A stretch of DNA of 64,000 nucleotides from NCBI GenBank assembly GCA_030824275.1, contig JAVBXY010000031.1:1-64000 (forward strand), given 5' to 3'. The notes beneath the pieces were generated by a model. The model saw only the letters and a list, made by a program, of their open reading frames with translations. It was not told the origin of the DNA and did no database searches. The translations under genes were made by a program, and so were the position numbers. The stretch's first letter is position 1. Every line of letters begins with the position of its first letter. This document shows positions 53,147 through 61,876 of the stretch, piece after piece. The stretch is from Rhodocyclaceae bacterium. Its GTDB lineage: Bacteria > Pseudomonadota > Gammaproteobacteria > Burkholderiales > Rhodocyclaceae.

Positions 53147-55300
53147 CTATCCCCCGTCAGCCTTGCTTGCTGCGGGGGGCACCGATACAGGAGACCCCGA
53201 CTCAGAAAAAGTCGGCGCTGGCGGGACGGCGGAACGTGGCGGCAGGCTGGGCGCATTCATGTCCGGCAACACGGCGTCGTGAGACGGCTTGGCCTTGGCT
53301 TGTTCGCCGAGGATGTAGTCATAACGGTCGGCGGTATAGGCATTCGCGCTCTGGCTTTCGCGCACCAGCGTCGGGCGCAGGAAGATCATCAGATTGGTCT
53401 TGTTTTGCGAGCGCTTCTTGTAGCGGAACAGGCCGCCGAGGATGGGAATGTCGCCGAGCACCGGCACCTTCTCGTCGCCGTCGGTGACGGTGTTCTGCAT
53501 CAGGCCGCCGATGACGATGATCTCGCCGTCATTGACCATCACGGTGGAGGCCACCGCGCGCTTGTTGGTGATGACCCCGGCCTGGTTGGTCGCATCCTGG
53601 ACGCTCGAGACTTCCTGATAGATCTGCAAGCGCACGGTGCCGCCTTCGGAGATTTGCGGCTTGATCCGCAGCGTCAGGCCGACGTCGCGGCGCTCGACGG
53701 TCTGGAAGGGCGTCGGCGTGGTGGCCGTGCCGGACAGCGCGTACTGGCCGGTGATGAAGGGCACGTTCTGGCCGATGACGATGGCGGCCTCTTCGTTGTC
53801 CAGGGTCAGCAGCGTCGGCGTGGACAGGATGTTGGCATTGGCGTCGGACTCCAGGGCGCGGATCAGCAGGCCGAGATTGACGATCTGGCCGATGCCGGGA
53901 ATCGTCACCTGGCCCTTGACGACGCCGATGTTGAGCCCGCGTCCCGCATTGGTCGGGTTCCGGGCGATGGCGTTGATGTTCTGCGTGGCGTTGCCGAAGT
54001 TCGTGCCGCCGAAGGCCTCGGCGCTGGTCTGGCCGAGGCCGCCCAGGTTCTGCCACTGGATGCCGAACTCGGCCGCCTTTTCGGCGGTGATTTCGGCGAT
54101 CAGCGCTTCCACATAGACCTGCGCACGGCGCACGTCGAGTTGATCGAGTACGGCGCGCAGATTGTTGTAGATCGCATCCGGCGCAGTAATGATGATCGAA
54201 TTGGTCGCCGCATCGGCCTGGATGATGCCGGGCGAGGTCGTCGTCGGCGTGGATAGGCTGGGGCCGAGCGAAGCCGGCGACTGCTGGGCGCTCAGGGCGG
54301 CGGTGCCGAGCGCGGTGGTGGGCGGCGAGGCCCCGGCTGGCAGACGGCTGCCGCCGTTCGACGTCGATTCGGTTTGATAGATGGCGCGCAAGGTCTCGGC
54401 CAGCTTCACCGCCTGGGCGTTCTTCAGGTACACCACATGGATGTTGCCGCCGGCATTGGTCGGCGTATCCATCAGGGCGACGAACTTGCGCACCTGGGCC
54501 AGGCGGGCCGGATTGTCCGAGCGCACCATCAGGTTGTTGGAGCGGCCGTCGGCAGTCACCGTCACGCGCTGGCCAGGGTCTGCCGCGACGGCGCCCTGCA
54601 CCTGGGCTTCGACGAAGAGGCGGCTGACGGTGACGGCCACGTCGACGGCCGAGGCGTATTGGAGCGGGATCATGATCGGGTCGCTGCCGTTGGGCTGGTC
54701 GATGGCGGCGATGATCTTTTCGATGCGCTGGAGATTGTTGGCGTAATCGGTGATCACCAGTGTGTTGCTGCCGGGGCTCACCGAGATGCTGTTGCTGGGC
54801 GCGATCAAGGGTCGCAGGATGGGAAGCAGTTGCGCCGCCGATTCGTGTTTCAGCGTGTAGATACGGGTCTGGATGCGATCTCCCGTGTCACGCCCCTGCG
54901 CGCGGCCCTGTTCATCCGGGCCATAGGTCGGCCCGTAGGTTGGTCCCGCGTTGGTCTTGGCGTCGGCCTCGGCAACGATTTTCACGATGCCCCTGTCCTC
55001 GATCACGGCGAAGCCCTGCAAGCGCAGCGCCGAAACAAAGACGTCATAGACCTGCGCCCGTGGCATGGGCTTGGCCGAGACGATGTTGATCGTGCCCTTG
55101 ACGCGCGGGTCGAGGACGAAGTTCTTGCCGGTGATCTGGCTGACTACTTTCACCACGCCTTCGATGTCGGCGTTGACCAGGTTGAGGGTGACCGTGCCGT
55201 CGGCATCGCCGGCCTTGTCGTTGCCGGCAGGCCACGCGGTGCCGCTGGTGATCAGCAGACCCAGCCACAGCACGCCCGTGCGCAGGTAGCGGTGTTTCAT
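53147..55300 (-). CDS. gspD: Type II secretin GspD
   Basis: A 717-residue outer-membrane secretin. After the signal peptide (about 1-25) come the N0 domain (NLVNADIEGVVKVVSQITGKNF), N1-N3 repeats (IYTLKHESAAQLLPIL, IPLQYASAVDVAVTVSRLFVEA, VVYLKNAQAVKLAETLRAIYQ) and the secretin domain with VPFITGQYA and DGEIIVIGGLMQ. A disordered insertion (about 315-345, SNGGSRLPAGASPPTTAL) splits the N3 domain. The C-terminal tail beyond about residue 675 carries an inserted copy of the short repeat. Confidence 0.95.
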   Translation of the reverse strand: MKHRYLRTGVLWLGLLITSGTAWPAGNDKAGDADGTVTLNLVNADIEGVVKVVSQITGKNFVLDPRVKGTINIVSAKPMPRAQVYDVFVSALRLQGFAVIEDRGIVKIVAEADAKTNAGPTYGPTYGPDEQGRAQGRDTGDRIQTRIYTLKHESAAQLLPILRPLIAPSNSISVSPGSNTLVITDYANNLQRIEKIIAAIDQPNGSDPIMIPLQYASAVDVAVTVSRLFVEAQVQGAVAADPGQRVTVTADGRSNNLMVRSDNPARLAQVRKFVALMDTPTNAGGNIHVVYLKNAQAVKLAETLRAIYQTESTSNGGSRLPAGASPPTTALGTAALSAQQSPASLGPSLSTPTTTSPGIIQADAATNSIIITAPDAIYNNLRAVLDQLDVRRAQVYVEALIAEITAEKAAEFGIQWQNLGGLGQTSAEAFGGTNFGNATQNINAIARNPTNAGRGLNIGVVKGQVTIPGIGQIVNLGLLIRALESDANANILSTPTLLTLDNEEAAIVIGQNVPFITGQYALSGTATTPTPFQTVERRDVGLTLRIKPQISEGGTVRLQIYQEVSSVQDATNQAGVITNKRAVASTVMVNDGEIIVIGGLMQNTVTDGDEKVPVLGDIPILGGLFRYKKRSQNKTNLMIFLRPTLVRESQSANAYTADRYDYILGEQAKAKPSHDAVLPDMNAPSLPPRSAVPPAPTFSESGSPVSVPPAASKADGG
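53206..53232 (+). repeat. Short dispersed repeat, copy E, inside gspD
   Basis: AAAAAGTCGGCGCTGGCGG then GACGGCGG, near-identical to copy B. It lies in the last codons of gspD, where on the minus strand it reads RSAVPPAPTFS, so it has become part of the secretin tail. Confidence 0.75.
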
Positions 55301-55338
55301 TGCGACATCCCGACGGAATGGGTTGGTGACATGGCGTT

Positions 55339-55830
55339 CTATTTCCCGGTTCGCAATACAGGTAACGCTACTGGTGATGCAGCGACCGCCGGCTTGCTTG
55401 GCCAGGCCAGGGTTTCCCGCTCCGCGCCCCGTTCCAGAACGACGTGATCGACACCGATATCGGCCAGGCGGATGCCGGGAACGATGTCATTGCCTTCTTC
55501 GACGGCGATGGTCTGACCCGGATCGAGATGCAGCAGTGCAAAGCCTTTGCCGCTTGCCGAGGTGGCGACGATGCCGAGCAGCGTGATGCCGATGCTGGCG
55601 GACAGGCTGCGTTCCGATCCAATGCTGGCCGTGCCGAACAAAAAGTCGGCGCTGGCGGTACGGCGATTTTCACTGGGCGCGGCCTGCGCCCGTGCTATTG
55701 GCGACGGTGCCAGCCAGACCCAGGTCCAGTAGGCCGCCACCCAGGCGAGCAAAAGTACGGCGACCAATGTCAGCAAGCTGATGCCGGCGGTTTGTGCAGT
55801 GCTGTGTCTGTCGGCGGTGAGTTGTTGCAT
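55339..55830 (-). CDS. gspC: Type II secretion protein GspC
   Basis: A 163-residue protein, short for GspC. The ATG at 55830 (MQQLTADRHS) leads to a membrane helix (about 17-37, ISLLTLVAVLLLAWVAAYWTW). The HR domain follows (about 57-145: ADFLFG, ISIGITLLGIVATSASGKGFALLHLDPG-type sequence, GIRLADIGVDHVVLERG). There is no PDZ domain. It links the secretin to the inner-membrane platform. The RRTASADF part is encoded by a copy of the short repeat. Confidence 0.87.
   Translation of the reverse strand: MQQLTADRHSTAQTAGISLLTLVAVLLLAWVAAYWTWVWLAPSPIARAQAAPSENRRTASADFLFGTASIGSERSLSASIGITLLGIVATSASGKGFALLHLDPGQTIAVEEGNDIVPGIRLADIGVDHVVLERGAERETLAWPSKPAVAASPVALPVLRTGK
55640..55665 (+). repeat. Short dispersed repeat, copy F, inside gspC
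   Basis: AAAAAGTCGGCGCTGGCGG then TACGGCG. On the gspC strand it encodes RRTASADFL just before the conserved LFG of the HR domain. The reading frame differs from that used by copy E in gspD. Confidence 0.75.
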
Positions 55831-55923
55831 GTGTTTTTGGGCCGTAGTCTGGTATGCGGCCGACGCTAAGGAAAGGATGTCCCCATGTGGCAACGATAGT
55901 AGGCGGCACCCTGTTGGAGCGTA

Positions 55924-55939
55924 TGTACGGCAACGCACG
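55924..55939. promoter_or_regulatory. Operator-like palindrome, site 9 (weak)
   Basis: TGTACGGCAACGCACG, 11 of 16 with site 1. It sits midway in the divergent gap, 93 bp from gspC and 91 bp from gspG. The score is low but the placement matches the other sites. Confidence 0.35.
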
Positions 55940-56030
55940 GAATCCGGGCAAGGGGAACGGGATACTTTGCGCCATCTGCATGAGCCGCCATGTCGCATGA
56001 AACGTGGGCAATACCGTGCCGGGAGCCGAG

Positions 56031-56462
56031 ATGAATGTGTCGAGCCGGCAGCGCGGATTCACGCTGCTCGAAGTGATGGTGGTGGTGGTGATCCTCGGCA
56101 TACTCGCCGCGATGGTGGTGCCGAAAATCATCAGCCGCCCCGACGAAGCGCGGGTGATGGCGGCGCGGCAGGACATCGCCAGCCTGATGCAGGCGCTCAA
56201 GCTCTACCGCCTCGACAACCAGCGCTACCCGGCGACCGAGCAGGGCTTGCAGGCCCTGGCCACGCCGCCGGGCATCGCGCCCCTGGCGAGCAACTGGAAG
56301 GCCGGCGGTTATGTCGAGCGCCTGCCCCGCGATCCCTGGGGGCAAGCCTACCAATACCTGAATCCAGGCCTGCGCGGCGAGATCGACATCTTCAGCCTGG
56401 GCGCGGATCGCGCGATTGGCGGCGATGGCAATGATGCCGACATCGGCTCCTGGTCGCTCTAG
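56031..56462 (+). CDS. gspG: Major pseudopilin GspG
   Basis: A 143-residue prepilin; I chose the ATG at 56031 after GGGAGCCGAG rather than an upstream GTG. The prepilin cleavage motif is RGFTLLEVMVVVVILGILAAMVVP, and the C-terminal part (YRLDNQRYPATEQGLQALA, GYVERLPRDPWG, FSLGADRAIGGDGNDADIGSW) is the typical GspG calcium-binding and beta region. It is the main subunit of the pseudopilus and first gene of the gspG-N operon. Confidence 0.96.
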   Translation: MNVSSRQRGFTLLEVMVVVVILGILAAMVVPKIISRPDEARVMAARQDIASLMQALKLYRLDNQRYPATEQGLQALATPPGIAPLASNWKAGGYVERLPRDPWGQAYQYLNPGLRGEIDIFSLGADRAIGGDGNDADIGSWSL

Positions 56463-56464
56463 CG

Positions 56465-56980
56465 ATGAAGACTTTGCGCCGGCCCGGGCAACTCGGCTTC
56501 ACGCTCATCGAGATGCTGGTGGTGCTCATGATCATGGGCCTGCTGCTCGGACTAGTCAGCGTTTCGGCGGCACCGGACGACAAGGCGCTGCTGCGCGTGG
56601 AGGTGGAGAGAATGGCCCAGTTGATGGATCTCGCCGCCAATGAGTCGCGGCTCGGTGGCGGCCCGATTGCCTGGACCGGGGATGCAAAGGGCTATCGATT
56701 CTGGCGCTACAGCGAGGCCTCGGGCTGGGTGCCGATGAACGACGATGTGCTGCGCCCGCGCCGCTTGCCGGACGGCATGAGCCTGTCGCACATGCAGGTC
56801 GAGAACCTGCCGGTGACCGGCCCCTTGCGCGTGGAGTTCAATGCCCACGGCGCGGCGCCGTCCTTCCGCATCGAGATGGCTTTTGGCAAGGCGCGCCATG
56901 TGGTGGCGAACTCACCCATCGGCGAGATTCGCGTCCTGCCGGAAATGGAGCACGCCGATGGCACATCCAGTCCGAGCTGA
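56465..56980 (+). CDS. gspH: Minor pseudopilin GspH
   Basis: A 171-residue prepilin. The cleavage motif is LGFTLIEMLVVLMIMGLLLGLV. The soluble domain (VEVERMAQLMDLAANESRLGGGPIAW, RFWRYSEASGW) matches GspH. It starts 2 bp after gspG. It caps or initiates the pseudopilus with GspI, J and K. Confidence 0.9.
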   Translation: MKTLRRPGQLGFTLIEMLVVLMIMGLLLGLVSVSAAPDDKALLRVEVERMAQLMDLAANESRLGGGPIAWTGDAKGYRFWRYSEASGWVPMNDDVLRPRRLPDGMSLSHMQVENLPVTGPLRVEFNAHGAAPSFRIEMAFGKARHVVANSPIGEIRVLPEMEHADGTSSPS

Positions 56981-57353
56981 TCATCGCGGTTTCACACTGA
57001 TCGAGGTGCTGGTGGCGCTGGCCATCGTCGCCGTGGCGCTGATGGCGTCGCTGCGTGTGGCCGGCATCGGTGCCAACAGCGTCGGCGAACTGCGCGCACG
57101 CTTGCTGGCCGGATGGGTGGCCGAGAACGTCCTGGCGGAGCAGCGTGCCCGTGGCACCTGGCTGCCCGTCGGCATGCAGCGTGGCCAGGCGCGCCAGGGC
57201 GGCATCGACTTCCTCTGGCGGGAAGACGTGGTCGCCACACCGAATGACAAGTTCCGCCGTGTCGATGTCCGGGTATCCCTGGCCGAGGAAGAGAGTCGCG
57301 TCCTCGCCCATCTGGTTGGCTTCGCCATCCATGTGCCGGTGGCCGCACCATGA
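56958..57353 (+). CDS. gspI: Minor pseudopilin GspI
   Basis: A 131-residue prepilin starting at the ATG 56958 (MAHPVRADHRG), which overlaps gspH by 23 bp. The cleavage motif is RGFTLIEVLVALAIVAVALMA, and the body has WVAENVLAEQRARGTW typical of GspI. It nucleates the pseudopilus tip. Confidence 0.92.
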   Translation: MAHPVRADHRGFTLIEVLVALAIVAVALMASLRVAGIGANSVGELRARLLAGWVAENVLAEQRARGTWLPVGMQRGQARQGGIDFLWREDVVATPNDKFRRVDVRVSLAEEESRVLAHLVGFAIHVPVAAP

Positions 57354-57949
57354 GGATCGATGCCGGCAGAGCGAGGCGCGGGTTTACGCTCATCGAATTG
57401 CTGACCGCATTGCTGGTGCTGTCGCTGCTAGCGCTGATGTCTTTCCGCGGCCTGGATGCGGTGCTCGACACGCGGGAGCGGGTGCAGAAGGAAAGCGAAA
57501 AATGGAAACGTGTGACGAATTTTTTTGTGCGCTTCGAACGGGATACGCAATTGGCCTCGCCAAGGCCGATCCGAACCGGGTCGGATCTGCTGCCGGCTTG
57601 GCAGGGGCATGAAGGTGCGGCCGGCCTGGAGTTCAGCCGTTTTGCTGCCGACGACAACACGGACGCACCGCAACGCCTTGCCTATCGCCTGAACGGCGAG
57701 CGGGAAATCGAGCTGTGGCTATGGCCGGGACTGGACATGCCATCGACCGCGCTGCCCCTGCGCTATCCGGTACTGACCGGCGTGGAGAGCCTTGACCTGC
57801 GCTATCTGAATGCCGATCTGGGCTGGGTGGCCTCATGGCCAAGCTTGTCCGCGTCGAATCACGACGCCGCCATTCCGCGTGCGGTACGTTTGCGCATCGT
57901 GCTCGCCACCGGCGAGGAGTTGGTGCGCGTGTTTTCCCTGCGATCATGA
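57350..57949 (+). CDS. gspJ: Minor pseudopilin GspJ
   Basis: A 199-residue prepilin overlapping gspI by 4 bp (ATGA). The cleavage motif is RGFTLIELLTALLVLSLLAL. The body (FRGLDAVLDTRERVQ, FVRFERDTQLASPRP) matches the GspJ family. It is part of the tip complex with GspI and GspK. Confidence 0.92.
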   Translation: MRIDAGRARRGFTLIELLTALLVLSLLALMSFRGLDAVLDTRERVQKESEKWKRVTNFFVRFERDTQLASPRPIRTGSDLLPAWQGHEGAAGLEFSRFAADDNTDAPQRLAYRLNGEREIELWLWPGLDMPSTALPLRYPVLTGVESLDLRYLNADLGWVASWPSLSASNHDAAIPRAVRLRIVLATGEELVRVFSLRS

Positions 57950-58899
57950 ACACACGACAGCTAAAAGATACGCAAAGCGGCGTCGCCATCGTCCTCGCCA
58001 TGGGCGTGGTGGCGCTGGCGGCAACGGCGGCGACGGCGATGATGCTGACGCAGAGCAACTGGCTGCGACGCAATGAAATCGGTGCCGATCATGTCCAGGC
58101 ACAGGTGCTGGTGCAGGTCGGCGTGGACTGGTCGCGGGCGTTGCTGGCCGATGATCGCCGCGTGAGCAATGTGGACACCCTGAGCGAGCCGTGGGCCTTG
58201 CGCCTGCCGCCGGTGCCGCTGGAGAACGGCAGTCTGGCCGGTCGCATCGACGATCAGCAGGGCCGTTTCAATCTCAATAACCTGGTCAGGAATGGCAATC
58301 CTGATCCGGCGCAACTGGCGCATTTCCAGGCCTTGCTGACCCTGCTCGGGCTGGCGCCGGAACTCGGCGATGCCTTGGTGGACTGGCTCGATGCCGACAG
58401 CGTGCCGCAGTCGCAGGACGGAGCGGAGGATGCCTTTTACCTGAGCTTGCCGACACCCCGCCTGGTCGCCAATCAACACTTGGCGGACGTGGCCGAGTTG
58501 GCGCTGGTGCGTGGTTTCGATGCAGACGTGCGCTTGCGGCTGGCGCCTTTCGTGTCCGCCTTGCCCGTGTTCACCGCCATCAATGTCAATACGGCAGCCC
58601 CTGAAGTGATGGCCGCCGTGGTCGACGGCCTGAGCCTGGATGCGGCCCGCGCCCTGGTCGATCAGCGCGGTCGCGCCTACCTGCGTGACCATGCCGATTT
58701 CCTGTCTCGTCTGCCCAAAGGCGCTGTGGCTGCCCGCGAGGACATTGCTTTCGGCAGCGACTACTTCATCGTGTCCTTGCGGGTCGGCGTCGGCAAGGCC
58801 CAGGCGCATGGGTCTGCCTTGCTGGCACGCACGGAGGTCTACCGGACTGTCCGTCGGGATGTCGACTGGCCCGTCATCCTCTGGCGGAAAATGTCATGA
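57946..58899 (+). CDS. gspK: Minor pseudopilin GspK
   Basis: A 317-residue protein starting at the ATG 57946 that overlaps gspJ by 4 bp. The N-terminal helix SGVAIVLAMGVVALAATAAT has the degenerate prepilin site usual for GspK. The large domain contains GRFNLNNLVRNGNPDP, ALVDWLDADSVPQ and INVNTAAPEVMAAVVDGLS, family hallmarks. It sits at the tip of the pseudopilus. Confidence 0.93.
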   Translation: MNTRQLKDTQSGVAIVLAMGVVALAATAATAMMLTQSNWLRRNEIGADHVQAQVLVQVGVDWSRALLADDRRVSNVDTLSEPWALRLPPVPLENGSLAGRIDDQQGRFNLNNLVRNGNPDPAQLAHFQALLTLLGLAPELGDALVDWLDADSVPQSQDGAEDAFYLSLPTPRLVANQHLADVAELALVRGFDADVRLRLAPFVSALPVFTAINVNTAAPEVMAAVVDGLSLDAARALVDQRGRAYLRDHADFLSRLPKGAVAAREDIAFGSDYFIVSLRVGVGKAQAHGSALLARTEVYRTVRRDVDWPVILWRKMS

Positions 58900-60173
58900 G
58901 CTTGCTGCGCATCCTTGTCTCACTGTCCGAGCCGGCCTTGCGTTGCCAGTGGTCGTTCATCGGCGAACGTGGTGAATCCGTCGCCGGCGAAGGGCTGATT
59001 GCCGATCTGCCGCAGCGCTTACCGAGTTTGCCGAAAGTGTCGAAACGTGCCGCTCGCGTGCAGTTGCTGATCCCCGCCGCCCAGGTGTTGCTGACCCGAG
59101 CCAGGATACCGCGTGGCGCCCGGCGCAATGCCGCATCGGTGCTGGCGTTCGCGGTAGAGGAAAAAACCGTTGGCGATCCTGCTGCCAGTCAGGTGAGTTG
59201 GCTGGGCAAGGTGGATGACGGCGATGCGCTCGCCGTTGTCGACAAGCCCGCCCTTGCACGCTGGCGTGATGCGTTCGCTGCGGCCGGCATCCGCATCGAC
59301 GAAGTACAGGGCGAGACCCTGCTGCTGCCCCGGCTGGCCGGTGAATGGAGCATGGCCTGGAACGGCGGCGAAGGCTTTGTGCGCAGCGGTGAGTTCGAGG
59401 GGGCAGTGACGGATAGCGGCGACCGGGATAAGCCGCCCCTGTCCCTGCATCTCATGCTGGATGAGGCGCGCGCGCGGGGTGCCATGCCGACGGCAATCGC
59501 CTTGTACACGACGACATCGCACACATCACCGGATGCCACAGCGGACTCCCCGCACGACTGCACGCCCGACCTGGCTGCCTGGCAGCGCGAGCTGGGCATC
59601 GCGTTGCGCTTTGCCGGCCCATGGGATTGGCGCACGGCTCCGGCGGAGGCGGGGATCGGTCTGGTGCAGCAGGGCCCTCGCTGGCGTCTGCTTGCCGGCG
59701 CGTCTACGCGGCTGCGCCCGGCGGCCTGGATACTGGCCGCCGCGCTGACCTTGCACGCCATCGCCCTGGTCGCCGACTGGGCGCTGCTGGTCAATGAACA
59801 ACGGGCGTTGCAGCAGCAGATGGAGGCACGATTCCGTGCCAGTTTCCCGGATGCCGTCGCAGTGGCTGCCCCGGCCCTGCAAATGCGCCGCAAGCTTGCC
59901 GAGGCGCGGCATGGCGCTGGCGAAGGCGACAACGGTGATTTCCTGCCATTGCTCACCCAGGTGTCGGCTGCCATGAAGGAGCTGCCTCCCGGCGCATTGC
60001 GCAGCATGGCCTATGACCACGGCCAGATGACGCTGGATCTTGCCAGCCGGGACGAGGCCGAGGTTCAGGCCCTCAAGTCGCGCCTGCGCCAGTCCGGCCT
60101 CGACGTCGAGGAACCGGTCAGCCCGGCGGTGGGCGCCATCAGTCGGCGAGTTCTGGTCCTGCGGCCATTATGA
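58896..60173 (+). CDS. gspL: Type II secretion assembly protein GspL
   Basis: A 425-residue protein. The cytoplasmic actin-like part (about 1-260: LLIPAAQVLLTRARIP, FAVEEKTVGDPAASQVSW) binds GspE. A membrane helix lies at about 278-300 (AAWILAAALTLHAIALVADW), then a periplasmic ferredoxin-like domain. It overlaps gspK and gspM by 4 bp each. Confidence 0.9.
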   Translation: MSLLRILVSLSEPALRCQWSFIGERGESVAGEGLIADLPQRLPSLPKVSKRAARVQLLIPAAQVLLTRARIPRGARRNAASVLAFAVEEKTVGDPAASQVSWLGKVDDGDALAVVDKPALARWRDAFAAAGIRIDEVQGETLLLPRLAGEWSMAWNGGEGFVRSGEFEGAVTDSGDRDKPPLSLHLMLDEARARGAMPTAIALYTTTSHTSPDATADSPHDCTPDLAAWQRELGIALRFAGPWDWRTAPAEAGIGLVQQGPRWRLLAGASTRLRPAAWILAAALTLHAIALVADWALLVNEQRALQQQMEARFRASFPDAVAVAAPALQMRRKLAEARHGAGEGDNGDFLPLLTQVSAAMKELPPGALRSMAYDHGQMTLDLASRDEAEVQALKSRLRQSGLDVEEPVSPAVGAISRRVLVLRPL

Positions 60174-60667
60174 AAAATCTACTTCGCCAGATACGGCAGA
60201 TGTGGCAATTGCGAACGCCTCGCGAGCGCGTCGTCATCCTGATTCTGGCCACGATGCTGCTGGCCGTTTTGTATGGCGGCCTGATGCTGTCGGTTGCGCC
60301 GGCCCGCGAACGCTTGCAGGGGCGGGTGGCGGTATTGCGAATGCAAGCCGGCGTGATGGAGCAACAGGCATTGGCACTGGAGCGTCTGCGTGCCATGCCT
60401 CGGCCTCCTGCGTCACGCAGCGACCTCGGCGCGCTGGTCCGGGCGCAGATCGATGTCGCAGGCATGAGCCATGGACTGACGAAGTTGGACATGCCGGACC
60501 CCAATCAGGTGACGGTGGCCTTCGAGAATCTTGATTTTGCCGATTGGCTGGCATGGGTCGCTGACATGGACGCGCAGCAAGTCCGCCTTGCCGCATGCCG
60601 CATCGATGCCCAGGCGATGCCGGGCGTGGTGAACGTGACCGCGAGCTTGCAGCGGGTGGCGCCATGA
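60170..60667 (+). CDS. gspM: Type II secretion protein GspM
   Basis: A 165-residue membrane protein. The N-terminal RTPRERVVILILATMLLAVLYGGL helix and a small periplasmic domain (VTVAFENLDFADWLAWVADM) fit GspM, the partner of GspL. The start overlaps the gspL stop by 4 bp. Confidence 0.87.
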   Translation: MKNLLRQIRQMWQLRTPRERVVILILATMLLAVLYGGLMLSVAPARERLQGRVAVLRMQAGVMEQQALALERLRAMPRPPASRSDLGALVRAQIDVAGMSHGLTKLDMPDPNQVTVAFENLDFADWLAWVADMDAQQVRLAACRIDAQAMPGVVNVTASLQRVAP

Positions 60668-61407
60668 AGCGACGCACGCTGCTCGCTGCCGGGCTGGCGA
60701 TCTACGCCGTCGGTGTCCTCGCCCTGGCGCCGGCGAGCCTGCTCGATGGCGGCCTGGCGCGGGTCAGCGAAGGCAGGCTGCGTCTGGTCGACGCGCAGGG
60801 GACATTGTGGTCGGGGTCAGCCGGTATCGAGTTGCGCGATGCTGCCGGACGCAGCGGGGTGGCCAAAAGCCTGGCCTGGCGCCTGCGACCGGAAAGCCTG
60901 TTGCGTGGGCATTTGAGCGGCGACATCTGGCTGGATCAGGCCGCCCCGTTTCCCATGATCCTGACGCCATCCGGCGTCGAGATCGCCGATGCCGACATCC
61001 ATCTACCGGCCACGGCCCTGGGGTTGGGGGTGCCACAGCTCGCGCCGCTGGGACTCAGCGGCGATCTCAAGCTGCACATTTCCGCCCTTGCCATCGAAGG
61101 CCGCCAGGCACGGGGTCGGATCAGCGCACGCCTGATCGATGCCGGATCGACATTCACGCCGGTCTCGCCGCTGGGGGACTACGCCCTGGAGCTGGAAGGC
61201 AAGGGCACAGAAATTCAGGCCTTGCTGCATACCTTGAAAGGCCCGTTGCAGATCGATGGTTCGGGCTCCTGGGTCATCGGCCAGGCGCCGGATTTTCTCG
61301 CCATTGCCCAACTGCCGCCGCAGCATGCAGAACAGTTGGAGCCACTGCTGCGCCTGATCGCCGTGGAGCGTGGCGCCGGGCGTTACGAATTGAAGTTCAT
61401 GCCTTAA
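60664..61407 (+). CDS. gspN: Type II secretion protein GspN
   Basis: A 247-residue protein. The ATG at 60664 overlaps the gspM stop; an N-terminal helix (LLAAGLAIYAVGVLALAPASLL) precedes a beta-rich body with VDAQGTLWSGSAGIEL, LAWRLRPESLLRGHLSGDIWL, and the closing GRYELKFMP. This is the GspN family, usually the last gene of the gsp operon and not always essential. The stop lies at the start of the 150-bp repeat. Confidence 0.87.
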   Translation: MKRRTLLAAGLAIYAVGVLALAPASLLDGGLARVSEGRLRLVDAQGTLWSGSAGIELRDAAGRSGVAKSLAWRLRPESLLRGHLSGDIWLDQAAPFPMILTPSGVEIADADIHLPATALGLGVPQLAPLGLSGDLKLHISALAIEGRQARGRISARLIDAGSTFTPVSPLGDYALELEGKGTEIQALLHTLKGPLQIDGSGSWVIGQAPDFLAIAQLPPQHAEQLEPLLRLIAVERGAGRYELKFMP

Positions 61408-61556
61408 CGTGAAACAACTTGTTCAGAGCCCCATGTGATGAACGCGCGCAGCGCGCCAACTGGGAACCCCCCCGCGAGGGGGTAAGGGGGGCGGGCGGCC
61501 AATTGACTTTCGCGTGTTTCATCATCAGTGGGTGACTCTCGCTGCCATGAAAGTTA
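61405..61556. repeat. About 150-bp hairpin-rich intergenic repeat, copy 2
   Basis: It opens TAACGTGAAACAACTTGTTC and shares with copy 1 the ACGCGCGCAGCGCGCCAACT block, the C/G hairpin and the closing CATGAAAGTTAG. It begins on the gspN stop codon and ends on the LapA-type stop codon, filling the whole gap between these converging genes. Confidence 0.8.
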
Positions 61557-61793
61557 GATGCGAGGCAGATAGAGCAGTTCATTTTTGTCGACCACGGTGC
61601 GCCGGTGTGTGAGATAGCTGCGCGTGAACCAGCCGAGGAGGAACCCGGTCATCAGGCTGAAGAAGATCAGCAGGGCGCTGGACATCGAGGTGCGCCAGGA
61701 CAGGAAGCCGATTTCCACCACAGCGACGTTCTGGGCGATGAACAATACCGCCAGGCTCGTGAGGGTCAGCATCAGCAACAATTTCAGATTCAT
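61554..61793 (-). CDS. LapA-family (DUF1049) membrane protein
   Basis: A 79-residue protein. The ATG at 61793 (MNLKLLLML) starts two membrane helices (LLLMLTLTSLAVLFIAQNVAV; SALLIFFSLMTGFLLGWF) joined by VEIGFLSWRTSM, then a basic cytoplasmic tail. This is the LapA/YciS layout; E. coli LapA helps lipopolysaccharide regulation together with LapB, but many relatives are unstudied. It is downstream of the BON gene. Confidence 0.8.
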   Translation of the reverse strand: MNLKLLLMLTLTSLAVLFIAQNVAVVEIGFLSWRTSMSSALLIFFSLMTGFLLGWFTRSYLTHRRTVVDKNELLYLPRI

Positions 61794-61876
61794 GATCGAG
61801 TCCTCCGATGATGGCTCAGGCATGGGCAAACGTGGACAGCCTTGGCCATCCACGTCTTGCGCCAGGCGACTCCTGC

